A stretch of DNA of 64,000 nt from the NCBI GenBank assembly GCA_030704615.1, contig CM060734.1:29218042-29282041 (forward strand). The letters run 5' to 3'. Below, one piece after another: positions 1 to 10,910 of this stretch. This DNA is from Takakia lepidozioides (Eukaryota > Streptophyta > Takakiopsida > Takakiales > Takakiaceae). Position numbers and translations under genes: made by a program. Position 1 is the first letter of the stretch. Each line of letters begins with the position of its first letter. A model generated the notes under the pieces. The model worked only from the letters and a program-made list of their open reading frames with translations. It had not been told where the DNA came from and ran no database searches.

Positions 1-1304
1 TCATGCCCATCGCTTCGCTCATCCCATACTACATTGGTTCTCCTAGGATGACCAAAAGAACTGTTGATGAGCCCAGCAACATTGCCGAAGATATCGGGGT
101 CACCATCACAAAATTTGATCTCAATGGGAGACAACCCCCGTCTACGTACATCCTGTCCGTTGACACACAAAATATAGGATAGGATGTAATATCATTGACC
201 GTGAATAAACCCCGACCCATAGCAGGGTCAGTAGCGGCTCTCACAACATACCGTCTCCCCCAATACTCAAACTCCACATTCTCTCGGATGGGGGTAGGAG
301 GGTCGAGATGATTCCCCCAACAACGAGGCTGGACGGTCCTCAGTAACATAGTCCTATGCGCTTCCCATCGGGGGCGAGGAGGTGGTTGAGGATGCAATGC
401 CGGAGGTGCAGCCGGGGGTACAAAGTCCGGATCAGGCAAAGAAACAGACCGGGGGGGGGGGGGGGGCGGCACAATCGGCCTGCAAGCTGCTACTGCATGT
501 ACGGCGCGGAGAATCATCAGATGAGGACACTGGATCAGGGAGACTTCCTGAGGAAAACCGAGGGGGGGGGGGGGGGGGGTAGGGCCTGCTTGTCGCCGGC
601 CATAACGCCTACGACACCTACGATACCCCTCGACCCTACGCATCTCATCTACGTGGTGCTGGGGGAACCAACTGGTCACATTGAGCACAGGCTCTGGCAC
701 AAATTCTGTAAGCACACCGGCGCGAAATGCCTCCCGTGCAATGTGATTGCGAGCTTGGGCATCAAGTCATGGCTGCACCATGCGTAGTGTACGACGCATC
801 AATACTTATGTCGTAATTTGGATTCATGTATGCTTACCAATCATACTACATTATTAGATTCACCAATGTACTATAAATGAATGTTAATGAGAGGGGTGGG
901 AAAAAGACCTCACCTTTGCCGCATCCGCAATCTTGTTCTTCTGTATGTTTTTCGACAATATGCGGTCGCCGCCTCGATGGTCTGGTGCCACCCGACGGTA
1001 TCCATTCCCAACACTTAGTGCACCAACATTCAATCCTGTCGGGGGGGTCAAAAGTGGACGTGGGTGGACGGGGTGACCCGCGAGGGGGCAACCCGCGGCG
1101 CGCCCGACTCAATCCCAGAGTATTAACATCCTCTGCAGCACCTGAAATTTGGCCTCGGTCCCTTCTACGATTGTGTCCGGCAGCCTGTATTGGAACAATG
1201 GGTGGCTCCTCGCCACGAAAAACGGTCGCTCTAGGGCCACAATCGATATGTGGTACTACCCCCCCATCCTCGAGGGAGACGGGTCGATGTTTCCTCACCA
1301 TCAC
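1..1304 (-). pseudogene. SET-domain-like gene, cut by window edge and frameshifted
   Basis: Minus-strand gene in at least two exons. The upstream exon (about 914-1304, ATG at 1304) is Arg/Pro-rich and ends in a Cys/His cluster (ECWCTKCWEWIP, then H and CGCG); a GTGAGG donor follows at 908-913. The downstream part (about 1-760) has proline runs encoded by long G tracts at 451-466 and 562-579 of the plus strand, then RYVVRAATDPAMGRGLFTV and, in another frame, GNVAGLINSS followed by TNVVWD. These resemble the start and the GN..xxINHS region of SET domains (protein lysine methyltransferases), with INSS in place of the usual INHS. A 5-bp tandem duplication (TAGGA, 175-184) separates the two frames; removing one copy would rejoin them. 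The gene runs off the window. SET assignment is by motif memory and moderate; catalytic residues are outside or not visible. Confidence 0.5.
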
Positions 1305-1895
1305 ATCCTAATTAACACACACCACCAGCACTTTCATTTCTCAAAAACCATTGGCGAAAAAACCCTATGTCGCTTTTCCACCCTACGACAGCAAGGGGTT
1401 GCTACGCCCCAACACCGGGAGGCCGTACCGACCCTGCAAAATATAAACTCCAAAACCTAGTATCAAGAAAATCCTATAAAGAAAAAAGCAAATCCCAAAA
1501 AGACCAGTCCCACATTGCCTAAGGGCATGGGCCTTTGCCTCAGCCTCAGGACTTTCAAAATTGGTAAATAAAGGCGGAGCATCCCTATGGTGCTAGAGAG
1601 CCCAAGACAATAAATCTTTCCTCACGTTCTATCTTCAGGATGCCCACGCCATGGAAAATTTTACTGAGACCCAGCGCTTTGCGCTTATCAGATTGAACCC
1701 AGATTTTGGATATGTGAATCCTAATTACACCGTTTATCCTTTCAACCCCAAGACCCACAACCAAAACCGCCAATCCAAAACCCAGCACCATAAAGAAAAA
1801 CAAACACCCTACCTCAGTACCATATAAAAAATAAATAAATAAAAATAAAAACTAAGAACCCCAAAAGGCCCTAAACCTAAACCCAAAAAGGCCGG
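1305..1895. other. No gene seen
   Basis: A/C-rich sequence upstream of the SET-like gene. No convincing coding frame or repeat was found; part of it may be that gene's promoter and 5' leader, but no motif supports this. Confidence 0.3.
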
Positions 1896-2152
1896 CCGTC
1901 ACAGCCTGCGACACCCACGCGTCGCATTTTGCGATGCGTTTTTTTCAATTTTTCAGGCCAGGGGTCGCATGCCGCGACAGAAAGCCGTCACAGGCGGCGA
2001 CGTGTTTTTTTTTAATTTGTGAGGCCGGGGGTCGCAAGCAGCGACGTCCTGCCGTCGCAAATACCATGTTTACATTTCAAAAAAAAAGGCGGGGCGTTGG
2101 CGTGCGACGGCCGGTCATCGCACGTAGGTGTCGCGCCCTTTTTTTTTCCTAA
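1896..2152. repeat. GTCGC/GCGAC motif cluster with T tracts
   Basis: Two diverged units of about 65 bp (near 1955 and 2025) each carry GGCC-rich sequence, GTCGCA, GCGAC and a T- or A-run. GTCGC and its complement GCGAC occur many times in both orientations. The layout resembles subterminal repeats of CACTA-type or other DNA transposons, but no terminus or transposase is seen. Confidence 0.45.
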
Positions 2153-2210
2153 GTGCTTGAAGCACCTCCTTCCCCTCCCATTTTCGTTTGTTCTTTGGGA
2201 GAGAAGGAGT

Positions 2211-3600
2211 TCAGAGAGTGGGGTTTACCATGGTACGTACGTGTTGCGTAGGTGTAGAACCAGATAGATGGAATTCTGTTTTTGTATCCGCATCCCGAAA
2301 ATCATGAAACCTCTTGGCACTGTCACATAGACAATCTAGTGAGTGAATCAGGTCTTGCATAAAGCAAAAATCACGGAAAACAGCAGCAGGCTGATAGTAT
2401 TCAGAGCTGCTTTGTTTATGATATGTCCATCCAAAGACTATCTCATCGATGAGAATAGCCAAGTCATTTTGTCCAAATTCCAAAAAAGCTTCTTTTATCA
2501 GTTCCTAGGGTTTATCCACTCCCATACCACGGTTTGGGTACAACATATGAATGAATCCCCAAGGGAGCAGGTTTTGCTGCCTGTTTATGAATTTCCTGCC
2601 ATGGGCATGAGTTTCAATTTGTCTACAACCATCCTCCAAGACCAAACAACGCATCTGCACATGCAAAGTAAGAACATACAAAAAATGAGATTTTTTAAAG
2701 ATCTGTCCATGATCCAAAATCTCGTTTGCGTATTGGGGAGAACTCGTCAGTGATACGACGAGTCTTGTATGACTCCTGGCTGGCGATGTTGATGGTGGTA
2801 CTGGAATTAGCACCCGAACCCCCAAGTGATGACCGATTCGTTGCTCTTGAATTCTCAGAGGTGTTGGTAGAGTATTGCCCCCTGCCAGAGCGTCTTCCTC
2901 TTTGGTAGAGACCTCTTCCACGACCAGGGGTACCTCTGCCTTGAGTGGCATTGTCTTGCCTTGTGAGGAGGCGTCTGCCCCGCCACGTTGCTACCGTTGT
3001 AGCTGTTGAATTGTGGCCTGGGAAGGCTGTCTGAAAAAGACCCAGGTTTCATAAGTTTTAATGTATCTGGCCCCCTTGGATTCTCCTAACTTCCCAAGCA
3101 ACTTGGCTTGGGGGTCAATTGAGAATCACAAGCTGCTTCCATTATGAAGCCCCGGGTCATCTGGAAGGTAATTTTGCAAGAACGGCAGATCTGGCAGCCC
3201 GCATGATCCATACCAGAAAGCTATAATACTTGGTTTGCAACCGAAGGATGGCATCATCAGGGAGAACACAATCAGATTGTTTCAGCATATACCATAACCA
3301 TATGGTCAAACCAGCAACACTCCCTCCATGCAAGAAGAGGGTGCCCCTCCTTGTCCACAGTTACATCTTATGTAGGGACGATGCCAGTTGAAGAGTTGAC
3401 TCTTGTGATTTTTTGGATCTGGCCGAACCAGTCGGCAAGTCATTTTTGGTCCTCAGGGTAAGGTTCTCACCTTTGTCACAGAGCTTGTAGTAGAAAGGTC
3501 CTTAGTGGCCATGCCACAGCAATAGGTTCCTTTTTTATTCTCTGAAAACCCTCCTTAGCATCATGTGCACACCTACTGCGTTCAGCACGAGTTATGTTGC
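2211..3600 (-). pseudogene. RG-rich protein element, copy 1 (degenerate)
   Basis: Minus-strand coding relic. From right to left it has a stretch matching copy 2 at 18410-17900 (CDKG-type Cys region, then ARSAI-like helix), the landmark KPGSFSDSLPRPQFNSY near 3050, an Arg/Gly/Ser-rich tail (about 2990-2740), and further ORF pieces to 2211 (ORFs 2505-2951 and 2211-2483). The frame changes several times, for example between the ORFs at 2855-3052 and 2505-2951. Function is not recognised. The Cys-containing half followed by an RG-rich tail is gag-like or RNA-binding in composition, but no family is claimed. It is homologous to 17270-18410 over about 1 kb. Confidence 0.45.
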
Positions 3601-3649
3601 CCCATTTGACCCACATTTAAATAGAAATGGGTGCCAATAAATTGATATT

Positions 3650-4075
3650 AGCATGTGGGTGCCTCTTGCCGCTTCAAAACTGCCAGCATACGGATGCAGA
3701 CCTGCTTCCTTGGCTCCATGAGGATCTACTTCTGCTCCTTACCTTTTTTGTGGTTTCTTGCAACCATATCTACATGGCAGGAGGTAGGGCAGACACGAGA
3801 ACTCATGGAATACAATTCTACCGATTTATTCTACTGTTTTTTTCATGTTTCAATGCGGGTATAATGTAGCGGTCGGTACCTTGGCTGCACTGAAATTTCG
3901 GCTCTACAATGAAACCTCTTGGCTGGTTATTACGACGGACTGTTGTGCCTTACTAGACAACACACATTCTGCAAGACCTTCATTTCACTTTGATTTCATA
4001 TGATGGACTGCAAACAGGGGTTTTTGAATTACCTTTCTACCCTGGCAGAGCTGTTCTTAAGATTTCCAGGAGTGG
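3650..4075 (+). repeat. Diverged PLE LTR-like repeat fragment
   Basis: This matches, with much divergence and in the same orientation, the LTR-like repeat at 14010-14410 and 9050-9420. Shared words include TTCAAACTGCCA-type sequence, GAGGATCT.CTTCT, ACAACACACATTCT and TGGCAGAGCT. It is an old copy with no coding capacity. Confidence 0.5.
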
Positions 4076-4099
4076 CACCTGCTGTCCTTTCTTGTTCCA

Positions 4100-4670
4100 C
4101 TTGTGAGATTTCTATTTGTTCACAGAATCTCTCTCACTGCCTCTTTTTCTTCATCCGGTAAAATCAAATGTGCCCAAGGTTGGGTGATTACTTACAGAAG
4201 CGAAGTCTTTTCAGAGTGTTTTTTAGATTTCTTCTCTGCTCTGCGTGACAGTCTGTCATCTTCTGGGTTCGCCATTCTAAGAGCTGCTCAATGGCTTGAT
4301 CCCTTCTTTTCCCATTGTATCAGCTCCTCGGCATCATCTTCCAGTACCTCAATCATTTTTATTGAATTCCTGGAGCTTCTTCTCCAGGTAACCTGCCATT
4401 TTTTTGCCATGCCATGCACAAGTGCAACCCAATTTTCCAAAGCCAAGGTTCAAGTAATAACACGGGGTTTTCATCACCCTGATTTTCCACAAGCCTCAGT
4501 ATCCATCTTTTGCAATGCAGCATGGAATCACTTGGTGTGACTTGTGCTAGGGTTTCCTGCACAGCAGGAATTGGAGGAGGTAGTGGGGACTGATACCCAG
4601 GGCTATGAGGTCTCATTCCAGCTAGGACCTCCTTTGGTGACTTTCTGTCAAAGCCCCCCGAGAACATTTG
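4100..4670 (-). pseudogene. Lys/Arg-rich coding relic
   Basis: Minus-strand ORF of 102 aa (4359-4667) starting MFSGGFDRKSPKEV, then frame changes leading to a charged stretch (WEKKG, AEKKSKKHSEK) near 4320-4180. The proline-rich N-terminus and basic, helical remainder could be a piece of a gag-like or structural protein of a retroelement. It abuts the inverted PLE repeat at 4680. No family recognised. Confidence 0.25.
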
Positions 4671-4679
4671 TCAATATAA

Positions 4680-6480
4680 CAAAATGAGAAGGTGGAAAGG
4701 AGAAAGGTAAGGGTAGATGGTGTGTACAAAAACCACTAAGTACACTGATCAAATAAAGAGAGGGAAGATTACATGTCATGTCAAGACATGGACAAGACCG
4801 CTAAGTTCATTGTCATTGAAAGACAAAACAGCCCTTTACAGGGCACCATCTAACATTCTCTTTCATGTTTACAATCTCATTTGAATACCCAATTAACATT
4901 TCAGGGTCTTCTGAAAAAACAGGGCGGGAGGGTGGGATTCCAGGTCAATTCATATCATGAAGGCACCATAGTACACATCAGCATCTCAAGATCCAGTTTA
5001 AACTCATTTTCAAAACGATTAGGTTTTGTTTGAAGATGATGTTTTAGAACCAAGATATAAGCAGATTCTTAAAAGGAAGAGAACACCGTGTAGAAGAGCC
5101 CCCTAAGCAGGTATAGGCCTAGAATGTATTTTAAGGCCACATAAAGTAGTTCTGCCAAGGTGAAAGAGCATCTCAGAAACCCCAGTTTTGTTATCAAGCC
5201 ATGAACCCAAAATGATATGAGGGCCTTGAGAATGCTGTGTTATCTATCAAAGCCTATCCTTTTGATCCATCAGAGTCATACCAAAGTTTCTTCATTTCAG
5301 AGCCAAGTATATCTTGTATCCTTCATAGCTTAAACTCCTACACATGCAAATGTGGTTGTAAAAACCGTAACGGGGTAAGGGAGAAAGCAGATCCTCATTG
5401 GAGCAATCTTGGAGCAGGTCTGAAGCGGCATGGTGGCAGTTTGAAACAGCAGATGGCATCAGCAGCTTGGCAGCAGCATGATCCACACTTGCGAGAAGAG
5501 GAACTGCAAGCTTCAAGAAATCAAGACAAGTGAAGACCCTCACTCACCCCTTGCCCGTCCCAAACCACCACATAGCGATGTGTGTTTTAGTGAGGATGCA
5601 GCAGGTAAGTGGCAGGTCTTCACAGTTGCTATCCATGTCAGTTTGAATTCTAAAGCAAGTACATCACAATTCAAGCAATGGTAAACTCAAAAAACCTTGA
5701 GTGTTTGTGGTATGCCCTACGCCATGGCGTCCAACAGATTGTCTCCAACAGAACGCAATCAGAGTAGAAGCGTTCACAGCTAGAGAGTGGCTCATACACG
5801 AAGAGAGAGCAACAAGTAATCTTTAGATAAATAGGGATAGAGTACTTCTCCCACAAGGAGTAAAAGCGCGCTGCAAAATAAAGAACCATGAGTTCCTGAT
5901 CAGAGCAATCACGGCTTTGTCGTCTGCCATAGAAGAATCTGTTTAACCACCACACTGCGCATCCCAAGAGCCAGCAATCACGAGTACCATGTAGCAGCAG
6001 GGGAGCAGGTTTTTATACGGCGCATCATCAAGGTTCACTGAAGCACGAGTTCAGTGCTTGAAGTGTGTCGGCTTGCTTAGGGCAAACTTCCCGATTTTTC
6101 ATCCAGGATGGATGAAATATCACATTTTACCAAGATAGGCTTTTTGCACTGGATGACATCCCATAGAAATGTATCTTTTAGGGTTATGGTATAGGTTTAG
6201 GTTTAATAACTGCCATCATTTATGATGGTAGTTTTATTATTCTCTTGGATTTTATAATAGGTAACCATTATTTATGTAGATCATCCATTTAGGATGAAAA
6301 AATTATGGTAACTCTAGCTTCCTGTATATTAAGTTCTCATCATCCAATAAAATAAAATCATCCAGATTGGATGAAAAGGCAAGGATGAAAAACTAAATCC
6401 CTCAAAAAGGTTAAGGCCGATGACATCCAAAGAGTTTATAGAGGGAGAGGGAGAGAGGGAGAGAGGGAGAGAGAGACGGG
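4680..6480 (-). repeat. PLE LTR-like repeat, inverted copy
   Basis: Near-complete reverse complement of the repeats at 8099-10550 and 13020-14760. Landmarks, in reverse order: CATGTCAAGACATGG (about 4780), CCCTTTACAGGGCACCATCT (about 4830), AGGGCGGGAGGGTGGGATTCC (about 4920), TGTGTTTTAGTGAGGATGCAGCAGG (about 5580), ATCATCAAGGTTCACTGAAGCACGAG (about 6025), TCATCC/GGATGA words (6080-6390), and a GA-rich end (6440-6480). ORFs inside it are shadows. Together with 8099-10550 it forms a large inverted repeat around the LINE tails at 6700-7985. Confidence 0.85.
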
Positions 6481-6690
6481 AGGCCTAGTGAGAAGAGGGG
6501 CAACCAAGGAAAAAAAAAAAAAAGTAGGGGGGGGAGTGACTGAGCAGAAGCTGCTCATCACACCCCCCCCCCTCCCCCATTTTTTTGTTTTTGTTTTCCT
6601 GATCTCTCCCTCTCACTCCCCTCTCTCTGTCCCTCTCTCTCCCTCTCTCTCTCCCTCTCTCTCCCTCTCTTTGTGGTCTGCTCTCTTTTA
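6481..6690. repeat. A-, G-, C-, T-runs and CT microsatellite
   Basis: Homopolymer runs (A13, G8, C9) separate the GA end of the inverted repeat from a (CT)n/(CCCTCT)n tract at about 6600-6670. The same order, C-run, T-run, then CT tract, recurs at 7993-8098. No gene. Confidence 0.8.
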
Positions 6691-6699
6691 AGCTCCCGA

Positions 6700-7345
6700 C
6701 GAGATTGAATTTAAGTCAGATGGGGGGTCACTACAGTATAATGTCCAAACACCAGATTCCTAAGTTAATCACTCTATATTTTGGAAATAGGACCGCCCAC
6801 CGCCTTGTCAAACAGGCTAAGTCCTGGCAGAAGAGAGTAGAAGAGATTCTCAAGGACCTGGACGTGGAACCGCAAGTCTTCAGCCTGCTGGATAAATCTG
6901 AACTTAGAGGCTATAGTTTCCAAACCATGTCTGTTGCCATGAGATTGTCCTGATGACAATGAAGTTAGTAGAAAACTTCCTTGAACTGTTTTCCAATCTG
7001 TGACATGGGGGAGGATATCTGGGAGGACCTCTCGGCACTAGACTGAAATTTAACTCGGGGTAGGACCTACCTTTTGAACACAAACAGAAGCAGAGAGGAA
7101 AGGAGAGTGCAATTGCCCGGCAACCTGAAGACAATATTCATTTTCTGATACACTGTCCAAGGTTCTCTCACCAAAAAGACGCTCTCTTCAAATCTATCAA
7201 TGGAATTGTGCTTGCACCTCTGTTTACCAACTTTGAAAGTCTTGAGGCTGAGCCAAAAGTCCAGCCCCTTCTGAGGCCTAGTTTTTGGGCAAATCACACA
7301 CAGCAGATTGATGCTTGTGTGAAGGGATTTCTAGAGGATATCTGG
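6700..7345 (+). pseudogene. LINE ORF2 C-terminal fragment, copy 1
   Basis: Plus-strand remnant of the end of a non-LTR retrotransposon polyprotein. It encodes a lysine/leucine-rich helix (82-aa ORF at 6705-6953) and, after frame breaks, a stretch matching copy 2's cysteine motif. Most of the second cysteine half is damaged by a short deletion near 7120. About 85 percent similar by eye to 7441-7985. No catalytic domain survives. Confidence 0.6.
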
Positions 7346-7440
7346 AAAACCCGGATTAATTCTAAGTTAGGTTAATTCTAATTCTAAGTTAAGTATCCAG
7401 TTAAGTATCCAGTATCCAGTTAGTTAATTCTAATTCTAAG
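7346..7440. repeat. Short tandem repeats TTCTAAGTTAAGTATCC
   Basis: Stuttered copies of TAATTCTAATTCTAAGTTAAGTATCCAG-like words join the two LINE tail copies. This looks like slippage at the junction of a tandem duplication. Confidence 0.7.
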
Positions 7441-7985
7441 TTAAGTATCCTAAGTTAATCGACTCTATATCTTGGAAACAGGACCGCCCTGTCAAGCAGG
7501 CTAAGCCCTGGCAGAAGAGAGTAGAAGAGATTCTCAAGGATCTGAATCTGGACCCGCAAGTCTTGACCTTGCTGGATAAATCTGACTTAGAGAGTATAGT
7601 GTCCAAAGCCATGACTGTTACCAGAAAATTGTCCGATGAAAATGAAGTTAGGAAGAAAACTTCCCTGAACCTGTTTCCAGTCTGTGACATGGGGGAGGAC
7701 ATCATGGATGTGCTCAAGGGTCTACCCCACTCTCGGGACCAGACTGAAATTTAAACTCAGGGCAGGAAGCCTACCTTTGAACACTAAACAGAAGCAGAGA
7801 GGAAATGGAGAGTGCAATTGCCCGTTGTGTGGGCAACCTGAAGACAATATTCATTTTCTGATACACTATCCGGGGTTCTCTCACCAAAGAGACGCTCTCT
7901 TCAAATCTATCAAGGGAATTGTGCCTGTACCTCTGTTTACCAACTATGAAAGTCTTGAGGCTGAGCCAAAAGCCCAGCCCCTTCT
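7441..7985 (+). pseudogene. LINE ORF2 C-terminal fragment, copy 2
   Basis: Second tandem copy. The 139-aa ORF at 7684-8103 contains NCPLCGQPEDNIHFLIHYP followed by SHQRDALF, a Cys-Cys-His-type motif (CPLC...H) like the C-terminal zinc knuckle of many LINE ORF2 proteins. The 63-aa ORF upstream (7563-7754) supplies the preceding helix. The part after 7985 is replaced by homopolymers and a CT microsatellite, so the copy is truncated. Confidence 0.65.
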
Positions 7986-7992
7986 CCTCAGT

Positions 7993-8048
7993 AACTCTTC
8001 CCCCCCCCCCCCACACATTTTTTTTTTTTTTTTTTTTTTTTTGGTTTC

Positions 8049-8092
<44 letters not shown>

Positions 8093-8098
8093 TCCCTC
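7993..8098. repeat. C-run, T-run and (CT)n microsatellite
   Basis: C11, T23 and about 20 CT repeats in a row at the left edge of the LTR-like repeat. It mirrors 6541-6670 and lies at the inner edge of the inverted repeat. Confidence 0.9.
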
Positions 8099-10550
8099 TA
8101 TAACTCTTTGGATTTCATTTGGCCTTAACCTTTTGAGGTTATTTAGTTTTTCATCCCAACCTTTTTCATCCAAATCTGGATGATATTATTTATAGGATGA
8201 TGAAACTTAATGTACAGAAAGCTTGGTTTACCATCTATTTCTTTCATCTAAACTGGATGAACTACATGAATAATGGTTACCTATTTTAAAATCCAAGAGA
8301 TAATAAAACTACCATCATAAATGATGGCAGTTATTAAACCTAAGCCTATACCATAACCCTAAAAGATACCTTTTTATTGGATGTCATCCATTGACAATGT
8401 GCTTCTCTTGATAAAATGTGATTTTTCATCCACCCTGGATGAGAAATCGGGAAGTTATGCCCTAAGCACGCCGACACATTTCACAGCACTGAACTCGTGC
8501 TTCAGTGAACCTTGATGATGCGCGTAAACCTGCTCCCCTGCTGCTACATGATACTCGTGATGGCTGGCTCTTGGGATGCGCATTGGGTTAGGCAGATTCA
8601 TCTCTGGCAGACGACAAGCGATGATCGCTTTGCTCAGAAACTCATGGTTCTTTATTTTGTAGCGGCGCTTTTACTCCTCGTTGGGAAATACTCTATCCCT
8701 ATTTATATACAGATTACATGTTGCTCTCTTCTTGTATGAGCCATTCTCTATCTGTGAACGCTTCTACTTTGATTGCGTTCTGTTGGAGACGATCTGTTGG
8801 ACGCCATGCGCAGGGCATACCACAAACACTCAAGGTTTTTTGAGTTTACCCTTGCTTGAATTGTGATCTGTACATGCTTTAGAATTCAACACTGACATGG
8901 ATAGCAACTTTGAAGACCCGCCACTCACCTTGCTGCATCCTCACTAACACACATCGCTATGTGGTGGTTTTTGGGACGGGCACAGGTGAGGGTCTTCACT
9001 TGTCTTGATTTCTTGAAGCTTGCAGCTCCTGTTCTTGCAAATGTGGATACTGCTGCTGATGCCATTTGCTGCTTCAAACTGCCACCATGCCGCTTCAGAC
9101 CTGCTCCAAGATGGCTCCAATGAGGATCTGCTTCTCTCCTTACCCCTGTTTCTGGTTTTTTACAACCACATTTGCATGTGTAGGAGTTAAGCTATGAAGG
9201 GTACAAGGGTACAAAATAGCAGTTATTACTCTGACTGCTTTGATACTTGGCTCTGAAATGAAAACTTCTTGGTATGACTTTGATGGATCAAAAGGATAAG
9301 CTTTGATAGATAAACACACATTCTTCAAGGCCCTCATATCATTTTGGTTTCATGGCTTGATAACAAACAGGGGTTTCTGAGCTGCTCTTTCACCTTGGCA
9401 GAGCTATTTTATGAGGCCTTAAAATACCATTCCAGGCCTATACCTGCTTAAGGGGGCTCAACCCTGTTGTTTCTTGCTTGTATCTTGGTTCTGAAACATC
9501 AACTTCAAACCAGTACTGTTTCTTAGGGAAGTGAAATGCTCAAGACCTGGATTTTGTTTGCCTTGGCCCGCTAAAGACTCTCAATTTAAAGGCCTGGCTG
9601 CAGGCAGGGTTCTTCTGAGTTCTTTGTTAACTCAGATCTTTGGAGGTTCTAGAATACCACTCAAGACCTAGATCTTGTTTTGGAACACTCAACCTTGCAT
9701 AGGTTTCTTGTTTACTGCTTGTGGTTTGGCATTGATACATCACCAAACTAGCTTGGAATGAAACCTCTCAGCTTGACTCTGTTGTGTCAAACAGGTACGC
9801 CTTGTTTAGGGAACACACACACTCATTATGGCTCTCATAGCAGTATGAAGATGAGGGCTGATAGCAGGCAAATTTGGGATAATTTGCCTTGCTTCTGTTC
9901 TATGATTCCTGCTTGTGACACGACACTGAAACGTCACCTTCAGGCCAGCAATAGCCTCTAGGGATAAGACTTGTTCAAAACCTGGATGTTGGCATGCAGC
10001 CTCATGATATATACCATGTCTTGAACCATGCCAATAGGGCAAGAGGAAACATGATGTAAACCAGCAAATGCTTAAGGCATATTTTGTTTGACTGTTCAAA
10101 GTCAACTTGAATTGTTTTTTAGCATGAGTCTTGAGGAATGTCCCAAGACCTACAATCTGGTTTTCACAACTTGTTTTGCTAAGGTGTTGTGTCTACTTGC
10201 AAATACTTAAGGCATGAATGGCTGGCTGTTTCAACTTGAAGTGCTATGAGCTTGATTCTGGGAAATATCCCCAAACCTGCCATCTGGTTTTTGAAATGAG
10301 TTTGAAATGAGTTTTTGAAATGATGGTGCAAACTATGGTGCTTTCATGATATGATTGACCTGGAATCCCACCCTCCCACCCTGTTTTTTCAGAGACCCTG
10401 AAATGTAATGGGGTATTCAAATGAGATTGTAAACAAAGGGAATGTTAGATGGTGCCCTGTAAAGGGCTGTTGTTTTGTCTTTCAATGACAATGACCTTAG
10501 CGGTCTTGTCCATGTCTTGACATGACATGTATATTTCTCTCTCTCTCTCA
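8099..10550 (+). repeat. PLE LTR-like repeat, direct copy upstream of the RT gene
   Basis: Long non-coding repeat beginning CCCTCTATAACTCTTTGGATTTCAT, with several TCATCC...GGATGA small palindromes (8130-8440), and ending with TCCCACCCTCCCACCCTG, CCCTGTAAAGGGCTG and CATGTCTTGACATGACATG (10360-10530). The copy at 13020-14760 is nearly identical but lacks about 0.85 kb corresponding to 9460-10270. With the downstream copy it flanks the RT gene as direct repeats, the LTR-like layout reported for Penelope-like elements. ORFs within are shadows. Confidence 0.85.
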
Positions 10551-10910
10551 CTCACTTTTGGTGTGACATACAAGTTATGGACAACTCTCGACATCTTTCC
10601 CTTGATCCCACATGACAAGACAGAGTCATAGACCATCTCCCCACCCTGACCTACCTTTGCTGTTGCGGCTGCTGCTATTGTTGGTGCTTCAAGCGCGCTA
10701 CTGCCGTGCTGTCGCTGCTGCCAACGGCGCGGGTCCCTGCTGCTACAGGGCCTCTCTCCCCCGCTCACCATGGCTCTCTCTCTCTTCAGCTCGTTTAGAT
10801 CCTGCCTATGCGCGGCGTTTCTACCACATAGGGGAGAGAGAGGTCAGCCCGTGCTTAGGGCAAGAGAGCAAGATAAAAAGTGAGGGAAGAGGCGGTGCTT
10901 ACCTTGGGCG
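10551..10910 (+). promoter_or_regulatory. Leader between LTR-like repeat and PLE ORF
   Basis: GC-richer stretch with CTGCTGCTATTGTTG-type repeats and GAGAGAGAG tracts just upstream of the RT reading frame. Its position suggests a 5' leader or promoter of the PLE, but no defined element is visible. Confidence 0.25.

Noticed and set aside
382-787. Plus-strand Gly-rich ORFs at 356-787
   Set aside because: They are shadows of the proline-rich minus-strand exon produced by long G runs.
6945-6975. Hammerhead-like CTGATGA word in the LINE tail
   Set aside because: The second LINE copy lacks the word (CCGATGA), and no flanking stems form.
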